A DNA stretch of 6,358 nt from Zoogloeaceae bacterium. GTDB lineage: Bacteria > Pseudomonadota > Gammaproteobacteria > Burkholderiales > Rhodocyclaceae. Below, in pieces: positions 1 through 6,358 of this stretch. The notes beneath the pieces were generated by a model. That model ran no database searches, was not told the DNA's origin, and was given only the letters and a program-made list of their open reading frames with translations. Position numbers and translations under genes: made by a program. Position 1 is the first letter of the stretch. Each line of letters opens with the position of its first letter. Location: the NCBI GenBank assembly GCA_031274855.1, contig JAISPO010000121.1:1-6358 (forward strand), read 5' to 3'.

Positions 1-854
1 TTCGCCGAATTCGGCGGGGTCGCGTTCTTCGATGGGGATGGCTGCGCCATTGGGGCAATCGAAGTCGATGGTGGATACCGGCGCGGCGACATAGAAGGGG
101 ATGCCGTGCGCGTGGGCGGCCAGCGCCTTGAGATAGGTGCCGATTTTGTTGGCGGTGTCGCCGTTGGCGGCGACGCGATCCGCGCCGGTGATGACCAGAT
201 CGGCCTTGCCTTGCATCAGCAGCAGGCCCGCCGCGCTGTCGGCGCACAGGGTGTGCGGAATGCCTGCCTGACGCAGTTCCCAGGCGGTGAGCAGACCCTG
301 ATTGCGCGGGCGGGTTTCCGAAACCCAAATGTGCAGGGCGATACCGGCGGCGTGGGCGGCGTAGATGGGCGCGAGCGCGGTACCGTGGGCAACCGTGGCC
401 AACCAGCCGGCGTTGCAGTGGGTCATCACTTGAACCGGCCTGCCTTGCGCGGCTTGCAGCAAGGGCAAGCCGAGGCGGCCAATGGCGGCGTTGGCTTGGG
501 CATCTTCGCGGGCGATGGCGCGCGCTTCCTGCCATGCGATATCGGCGCGGGCTGGCGTGTTTTGGAGAACGCGCCGCAACCGCGCCAAGGCCCAATGCAA
601 ATTGACCGCGGTGGGGCGCGTCGCTGCGAGAACTTCAATCGCCTGTTCGAGCGGGATGCCCGCACGCAAGGCCAGCGCGACGCCATAGGCGGCGGTCGCG
701 CCAATCAGGGGCGCGCCGCGTACTTGCATGGCGCGGATTGCGCGCGCGGCTTCGGCAAGAGAGGTCAGGCGAACGAAAACCGTTTGCGCCGGTAGCTGCG
801 TTTGATCGAGGATGACGACGGCATCGCCGTCCTCGGCGATGGTGCGCAGTTCGC

Positions 855-858
<4 letters not shown>
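1..858 (-). CDS. mtnA: S-methyl-5-thioribose-1-phosphate isomerase (MtnA), C-terminus cut off by window edge
   Basis: MtnA converts methylthioribose-1-phosphate (aldose) to methylthioribulose-1-phosphate (ketose) in the cytoplasmic methionine salvage pathway; it has the fold of the eIF2B-alpha family. I translated 286 residues that run off the left edge; the family is about 340-360 residues, so roughly the last 60 are missing. Visible family motifs are DQTQLP near residue 18, VRGAP at 46-50, THCNAG at 146-151 with the presumed catalytic Cys148, ETRPRNQG near 181, GADRVAANGD with the presumed catalytic Asp227 and NKIGTY after it, and IPIEER at 274-279. I chose the TTG at 858, which overlaps the secA stop codon as TTGA and starts the protein close to the conserved N-terminus. 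There is no clear ribosome binding site, so translation is probably coupled to secA. An in-frame ATG at 903 would add 15 residues inside secA; the first ATG downstream would remove DQTQLP. The identity is firm, the start less so. Confidence 0.93.
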
Positions 859-3587
<2,729 letters not shown>

Positions 3588-3614
3588 GGGGTGCCGCCGA
3601 TGCGGAGCAAATAG

Positions 3615-3630
3615 CGCATTTTAACATGCG
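3615..3630 (-). promoter_or_regulatory. Candidate extended -10 promoter of secA within a 16-bp imperfect palindrome
   Basis: On the minus strand the gap before secA contains TGTTAAAAT (3626 down to 3618), which reads as an extended -10 (TG-N-TAAAAT). Transcription would start near 3611, giving a leader of about 24 nt before the secA ATG. No recognisable -35 hexamer lies at 16-18 bp. The -10 sits inside CGCATGTTAAAATGCG, in which seven of eight base pairs are symmetric, so a dimeric regulator could bind over the promoter. The palindrome is seen; promoter and operator function are inference. secA could equally be read through from the peptidase gene. Confidence 0.35.
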
Positions 3631-3663
3631 GCACCGGCCACTCCCGCGACAACGCGCTGCTTG

Positions 3664-4617
3664 CTAGCGTAGCCGCGCGGTTTGGTTCGCCCGCGCCTTG
3701 GCGGTTTCCAGGAAGCGATTGGGGTTCTGGGCTACGCCGTGAATGCGGACTTCGAAATGCAAGTGGGGGCCGGTGGAGCGGCCAGTGGAGCCTACTTCGG
3801 CGACGATCTGACTGCGCTTGACGAGCGCGCCGGGTTGCACGAGGACTTTGGAACAATGGGCGTAACGGGTCACCAGACCGTCACCGTGGTCGATATCGAC
3901 CATGTTGCCGTAGCTTGGATTGTTCTCGACATTGATGACAACGCCGGTTGCGGCAACCATGATCGGCGTACCGACTTCCGCGGGGAAATCGACGCCCGGA
4001 TGCATGGTGGCTTCGCCGGTAAATGGGTCGATGCGGCGGCCGAAGGAGGAAGCGTTCCAGCTCGATTCGAGCGGCAGGGAGGTGGGCAGCTTGTTTTTGC
4101 GGATGCGTTCGTCGAGCAACTGGCTTTCCATCAGCGACATCACATCGGTTTTCGTTTCCAGCCGATGCGACAGGTCGTCAACGGCCTGCATCAATTCCTC
4201 TGCCGACAGCGGCGCGGGAGCCACCGCCATCGGGCCGCCGCGGCCATCTCTGGTGTTGGTTGCCATCGGCCCGATATCTTCGAGCTTGAGGCCGGCCAAG
4301 CCAGCCAGACGTTCGCCCATCGAGTCCAGCCGCATTAATTTGGCCTGCATTTCGCCCAGCCTGACCGCCATGGCGGTCAGCTTTTCGTGCATCCGCTGAT
4401 GATTGGCTTCGTTGTTTTCGGCAGTAACGGCTTCGATCATCCCCTGCACGAAGGGCAAGCGGATTTCCGCCGCATGACGGACAGTGAGATAGGAAAGCAG
4501 GGAAGCGATGACGACAATCAGGGCAACCACGGCAATACCCGCAGCCGCCATGTGCCGCCAGGTAAATACGATAGTCCTTGCCGTTGCCAGCTTGTTGGAG
4601 ACGAGAATAATATGCAC
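3664..4617 (-). CDS. Membrane-anchored M23 family metallopeptidase (peptidoglycan hydrolase)
   Basis: This is a 317-residue LytM/M23 zinc endopeptidase, a family that cuts peptide cross-links in peptidoglycan. A short cytoplasmic N-terminus (HIILVSNKLATART) is followed by one transmembrane segment at about residues 23-45, which anchors the rest in the periplasm. Residues about 55-100 look helical and coiled-coil prone, followed by a linker. The catalytic domain covers about 190-305, with FGRRIDPFTG, HPGVD (zinc ligands His206 and Asp210), YAH (His244) and GPHLHFEV (His275, ligand His277). All ligands are present, so it should be an active enzyme rather than a LytM-type activator such as EnvC. 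I chose the GTG at 4617 because AGAGGAG lies 7 nt upstream; an ATG at 4656 would add 13 residues, overlap the divergent dciA and match the family N-terminus less well. The same-strand secA follows after 76 bp. The substrate bond and any division partner cannot be read from the sequence. Confidence 0.93.
   Translation of the reverse strand: MHIILVSNKLATARTIVFTWRHMAAAGIAVVALIVVIASLLSYLTVRHAAEIRLPFVQGMIEAVTAENNEANHQRMHEKLTAMAVRLGEMQAKLMRLDSMGERLAGLAGLKLEDIGPMATNTRDGRGGPMAVAPAPLSAEELMQAVDDLSHRLETKTDVMSLMESQLLDERIRKNKLPTSLPLESSWNASSFGRRIDPFTGEATMHPGVDFPAEVGTPIMVAATGVVINVENNPSYGNMVDIDHGDGLVTRYAHCSKVLVQPGALVKRSQIVAEVGSTGRSTGPHLHFEVRIHGVAQNPNRFLETAKARANQTARLR
4584..4611 (+). promoter_or_regulatory. 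Candidate sigma70-type promoter for the dciA-like gene
   Basis: TTGCCA at 4584-4589 matches five of six bases of the -35 consensus TTGACA. AATAAT at 4606-4611 matches five of six of TATAAT. The spacer is 16 bp. Transcription would start around 4618 and give a leader of about 32 nt before the ATG at 4650. The promoter lies inside the first codons of the oppositely oriented peptidase gene, so the two transcription units would overlap and could interfere. This is inferred from hexamer match and spacing only. Confidence 0.5.
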
Positions 4618-4624
4618 GTCCCTG

Positions 4625-4631
4625 CTCCTCT
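4625..4631 (-). promoter_or_regulatory. Ribosome binding site that decides the GTG start of the M23 peptidase
   Basis: On the minus strand AGAGGAG ends 7 nt before the GTG at 4617. It is the only strong Shine-Dalgarno-like site among the gene starts in this window. It fixes the start 39 bases inside the longest reading frame and so separates the peptidase gene from the divergent dciA-like gene. Confidence 0.8.
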
Positions 4632-4649
4632 TCCGATGTTCATTCACCC

Positions 4650-5093
4650 ATGCCAAAATCGCGTGATCAGATTCGCAGTCTGGAAGACTGCCTTGCGGCG
4701 GATACCAGCCTCGCCCGTTTGTCCGCTCACGCGCGGCGCCTGCTTGCTTTCCAGCGTACCTTTGAATCCACTACATCGCTTGCGCGTCAATCGCGTGTCG
4801 CTAATTTGCGGGCAGGAAGAATAATTATTCACGCAACTAACAGCGCAGTGGCTACAAAACTAAGGCAACTTGAACCTAGGCTTATGATTGCCTTCAAGAA
4901 ATTATCGCAGGATATTACCGGAATTGACGTCCGCCTGCAAACCGGCGCAGAAACTCAGGCCCCTAATCGCCCTAAAGTCAATAAAGATATAGGGGTTTCC
5001 CAGAAGCAGGCGCTAACCTCCCTTGCGGATGGCTTACCGGAAAAGTCCTCATTGAGCGCGGCGCTTCGCCGCTTGGTCAGCCGCTCTAAATAG
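4650..5093 (+). CDS. dciA: DUF721 family protein, DciA-like DnaB helicase loader/associate
   Basis: This 147-residue protein is the only plus-strand gene in the window. Residues about 10-95 match the DUF721 pattern as I know it from Betaproteobacteria: a helical N-terminal part with LARLSAHARRLLAFQRTFE, then the core SRVANLRAGRIIIHATNSAV and the helix KLRQLEPRLMIAFKK, ending in a strand (GIDVRLQ). The tail from about 96 is polar and probably disordered. Known DciA proteins have this plan, a KH-like domain plus a flexible tail, and help the replicative helicase DnaB in bacteria lacking DnaC-type loaders. The DnaB role is by family only, and the symbol is given on that basis. No Shine-Dalgarno site precedes the ATG at 4650. 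A candidate promoter lies at 4584-4611. The 3' end overlaps the convergent small membrane gene by 8 bp. Its central part is clearly less GC-rich than its neighbours (50 G/C of 120 bases at 4801-4920, counted by hand). Confidence 0.82.
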   Translation: MPKSRDQIRSLEDCLAADTSLARLSAHARRLLAFQRTFESTTSLARQSRVANLRAGRIIIHATNSAVATKLRQLEPRLMIAFKKLSQDITGIDVRLQTGAETQAPNRPKVNKDIGVSQKQALTSLADGLPEKSSLSAALRRLVSRSK

Positions 5094-5268
5094 CGATGAC
5101 CCGTTCGAGGAACATCAAGGCCATCACCACAAGCACGAAAATCAGCGCGTACTTGGCGATGCGCAGGGACAGGCCCAGATAGCGTTTTTCGCCCGTAAAT
5201 AAATAGGCGACAATGCCCGCGCCAATCGCAATCGCGGTCAATGCGCCGATGATGCGCAACAGCAGCAT
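5086..5268 (-). CDS. Small two-helix membrane protein of unknown function, coupled to lpxC
   Basis: The gene encodes 60 residues, almost all in two predicted transmembrane helices at about residues 2-24 and 38-56. They are joined by a short basic loop (TGEKRYLGLSLRIAK) that the positive-inside rule would place in the cytoplasm, with both termini outside. I do not recognise a named family. The ATG at 5268 shares one base with the lpxC stop codon (TGATG), which points to translational coupling; no ribosome binding site is needed or visible. A longer reading frame from an ATG at 5343 would lie entirely inside lpxC and starts with a non-hydrophobic, arginine-rich stretch, so I reject it. The stop codon lies inside the last codons of the convergent dciA-like gene. 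Being cotranslated with LpxC suggests a link to envelope or lipid A homeostasis, but nothing in the protein itself shows this. Confidence 0.75.
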   Translation of the reverse strand: MLLLRIIGALTAIAIGAGIVAYLFTGEKRYLGLSLRIAKYALIFVLVVMALMFLERVIAI

Positions 5269-6182
5269 CAGGCGGCCTGAGGATACAAGCGGCGCACGGC
5301 GTTCGGCGCCTGTTCGGATTGGGCAAAGCTCGCCCACTCCCAAGCCGTGGCGTCGGCCAGCAATTCGCGCAGCAGGCGATTGTTCAAGGCGTGTCCCGAT
5401 TTGTGCGCGGTGAAAGCGCCGAGTAGCGGATGTCCGGCCAGATAGAGGTCGCCGATGGCGTCGAGTACCTTGTGACGCGCGAATTCGTCGCTGACGCGCA
5501 ACCCTTCAGCGTTGAGGACGCGGTATTCGTCCATGACGATGGCGTTTTCCAGACTGCCGCCCAAGGCAAGCCCTTGAGCGCGCAAGGCTTCGACCTCCTG
5601 AGTGAAACCGAAGGTGCGGGCGCGGGCGATATCGCGGATATAGGAATCATCGGCGAAATCCATGGTCACTTTGGTGCCGGACTGGTCGACCGCCGGATGA
5701 TTGAACAGGATGGAGAAGCTCAGGCGGAAACCTTCATGAGGCTCGAGCCGCGCGAACTTGTCGCCTTCGCGCACTTCGACGCGCTTGCGAATGCGGATGA
5801 ATTTCTTGGGCGCTTGCTGCTCTTCAATGCCCGCTGACTGGAGCAGAAAAACAAATGGACTGGCCGAGCCGTCCAGAATCGGAATTTCGGCGGCATCGAC
5901 ATCAATGTAGAGATTGTCGATACCGAGGCCGGCCAGCGCCGACATCAGGTGTTCCACAGTGCCGAGCTTGGCGCCGTCTTTTTCAAGACAGGAGGCCATG
6001 CGCGTATCGCCGACCGCATAGGGGCTGGCTTTCATTTCCACCGGCGGATTGAGATCGACGCGGGTAAATACGATGCCCGTATCGGGCAGGGCCGGACGCA
6101 GCACGAGCGTCACCTTGGCGCCGGAATGCAGTCCGACGCCCGTAGTACGAATCAGCGATTTGAGTGTGCGTTGCTTCAGCAT
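5268..6182 (-). CDS. lpxC: UDP-3-O-acyl-N-acetylglucosamine deacetylase (LpxC)
   Basis: LpxC removes the acetyl group from UDP-3-O-acyl-GlcNAc, the first committed step of lipid A synthesis, in the cytoplasm. The 304-residue length is standard. The N-terminus MLKQRTLKS and GVGLHSGAKV are family hallmarks. The zinc ligands are His78 (in TVEHLMSALAG), His237 and Asp241 (in RHKVLDAIGDLYLAGHP). Glu77 is the general base and His264 (HKSGHALNN) the general acid; all are present. The start at 6182 is supported because the upstream heptamer array carries stop codons in every frame. No ribosome binding site is seen in the 14 bases between array and ATG. The C-terminus is short and ends LYPQAA; in E. 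coli a non-polar C-terminal tail is the FtsH degradation signal, and whether this one acts likewise is open. In many proteobacteria ftsZ lies just upstream; that part is outside the window. Confidence 0.99.
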   Translation of the reverse strand: MLKQRTLKSLIRTTGVGLHSGAKVTLVLRPALPDTGIVFTRVDLNPPVEMKASPYAVGDTRMASCLEKDGAKLGTVEHLMSALAGLGIDNLYIDVDAAEIPILDGSASPFVFLLQSAGIEEQQAPKKFIRIRKRVEVREGDKFARLEPHEGFRLSFSILFNHPAVDQSGTKVTMDFADDSYIRDIARARTFGFTQEVEALRAQGLALGGSLENAIVMDEYRVLNAEGLRVSDEFARHKVLDAIGDLYLAGHPLLGAFTAHKSGHALNNRLLRELLADATAWEWASFAQSEQAPNAVRRLYPQAA

Positions 6183-6196
6183 GGGCTTGATGGGGT

Positions 6197-6280
6197 TAGT
6201 TGCTAGTCGCTAGTTGTTAGTTGCTAGTTGCTAGTTGCTAGTTGCTAGTTGCTAGTTGCTAGTGACTAAAAACTAGCCGC
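6197..6280. repeat. Tandem array of twelve 7-bp units, consensus TAGTTGC, just upstream of lpxC
   Basis: Twelve heptamers follow each other without a phase break. Seven are perfect TAGTTGC (the one at 6197 and six in a row at 6218-6259). The others are TAGTCGC, TAGTTGT, TAGTGAC, TAAAAAC and TAGCCGC, with divergence concentrated at the two ends, as expected for an array growing by slippage in the middle. Because the unit is 7 bp and contains TAG on both strands across junctions, all six frames are closed and the array is non-coding. On the minus strand it reads GCAACTA and ends 14 bp before the lpxC ATG, so it would form most of the lpxC leader or promoter-proximal region. The unit length recalls the heptameric STRR repeats of cyanobacteria, but the sequence differs. 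Confidence 0.97.
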
Positions 6281-6284
6281 TGCA

Positions 6285-6290
6285 ATTTTA
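6285..6290 (-). promoter_or_regulatory. Weak -10-like hexamer that could start lpxC transcription before the repeat array
   Basis: On the minus strand TAAAAT (within GGATTAAAATTGC) matches five of six bases of the -10 consensus. Transcription would start near 6278 and place the whole heptamer array in the lpxC 5' leader of about 95 nt. No -35 hexamer is found at 16-18 bp, and there is no TG extension. The same TTAAAAT core occurs in front of secA. lpxC may instead be transcribed from a promoter beyond the window edge. Confidence 0.22.
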
Positions 6291-6312
6291 ATCCAATTCA
6301 TTGCCGCGAGCC

Positions 6313-6340
6313 GTTTCGGGGGGAGGCGATCCCCCGAAAC
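6313..6340. terminator. Perfect 10-bp GC-rich hairpin upstream of lpxC, possible terminator without U-tract
   Basis: GTTTCGGGGG at 6313-6322 is exactly complementary to CCCCCGAAAC at 6331-6340 around an 8-base loop. In a minus-strand transcript it would lie between the unseen upstream gene (often ftsZ) and lpxC, where a terminator is plausible. Neither strand has a run of T after the stem, so it is not a classical intrinsic terminator. It could instead be an RNA-stabilising 3' stem, a bidirectional barrier or a protein site. The rest of 6341-6358 shows nothing recognisable. Confidence 0.35.
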
Positions 6341-6358
6341 AAGCCCGTGGCGCGGCCT

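Noticed and set aside
106..795. A 229-codon plus-strand open frame at the left edge
   Set aside because: The minus strand here encodes MtnA with all catalytic motifs; the plus frame is a glycine- and arginine-rich shadow.
3588..3663. SecM-type arrest peptide or other small gene before secA
   Set aside because: The 76-bp gap is too short for one, and the C-terminus of the upstream peptidase does not resemble a SecM arrest motif.
4618..4656. Upstream ATG start (4656) for the M23 peptidase
   Set aside because: The extra 13 residues overlap dciA and lack a ribosome binding site, while the GTG at 4617 has AGAGGAG at 7 nt.
4833..4839. Single copy of the heptamer (minus-strand TAGTTGC) inside dciA
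   Set aside because: About one chance occurrence of a given 7-mer is expected in a window of this size on both strands.
5058..5072. GCGGCG/CGCCGC hairpin just past the small membrane gene as a minus-strand terminator
   Set aside because: The stem is only 6 bp, lies in dciA coding sequence, and the nearest T run is more than 10 bases past it.
5269..5343. Longer N-terminus for the small membrane protein
   Set aside because: It lies wholly within lpxC and adds an arginine-rich non-membrane stretch; the TGATG overlap start fits better.
6197..6280. CRISPR-like array
   Set aside because: The units are 7 bp and directly adjacent with no spacers; this is a simple tandem repeat.

Overview
The window is a chromosomal housekeeping segment from a Gram-negative bacterium, most likely a betaproteobacterium. 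LpxC (lipid A synthesis) implies an outer membrane. The gene order lpxC / DciA-type DUF721 / membrane-anchored M23 peptidase / secA and the sequence style of these proteins are what I recall from Betaproteobacteria, which is recall rather than a search. The DNA is GC-rich apart from a dip inside the DUF721 gene.

Layout, from the right-hand end, because most genes are on the minus strand. Positions 6183-6358 are non-coding. They hold a perfect 10-bp hairpin, an AT-rich stretch with a weak -10-like hexamer, and an 84-bp in-phase array of twelve heptamers (consensus TAGTTGC) that ends 14 bp before the lpxC start codon. lpxC (complete, 304 aa) follows. Its stop codon overlaps the start of a 60-aa two-helix membrane protein of unknown function. 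That small gene meets the plus-strand dciA-like gene tail to tail, with an 8-bp overlap.

The dciA-like gene (147 aa) is divergent from an M23 zinc peptidase gene, which I start at a GTG with a strong ribosome binding site, leaving only 32 bp between the two genes. A good sigma70-like promoter for dciA lies inside the 5' end of the peptidase gene. The peptidase gene is followed by a 76-bp gap with a candidate extended -10 promoter embedded in a palindrome, then secA (complete, 910 aa). mtnA (methionine salvage isomerase, cut off by the window edge) starts at a TTG that overlaps the secA stop codon.

The genes serve envelope growth (LpxC, the M23 peptidase, SecA), replication (DciA) and sulfur recycling (MtnA). 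I see no mobile element, CRISPR array, RNA gene or defence system. The unexplained elements are the heptamer array in the presumed lpxC leader, the small membrane protein coupled to lpxC, and the operator-like palindrome in front of secA.
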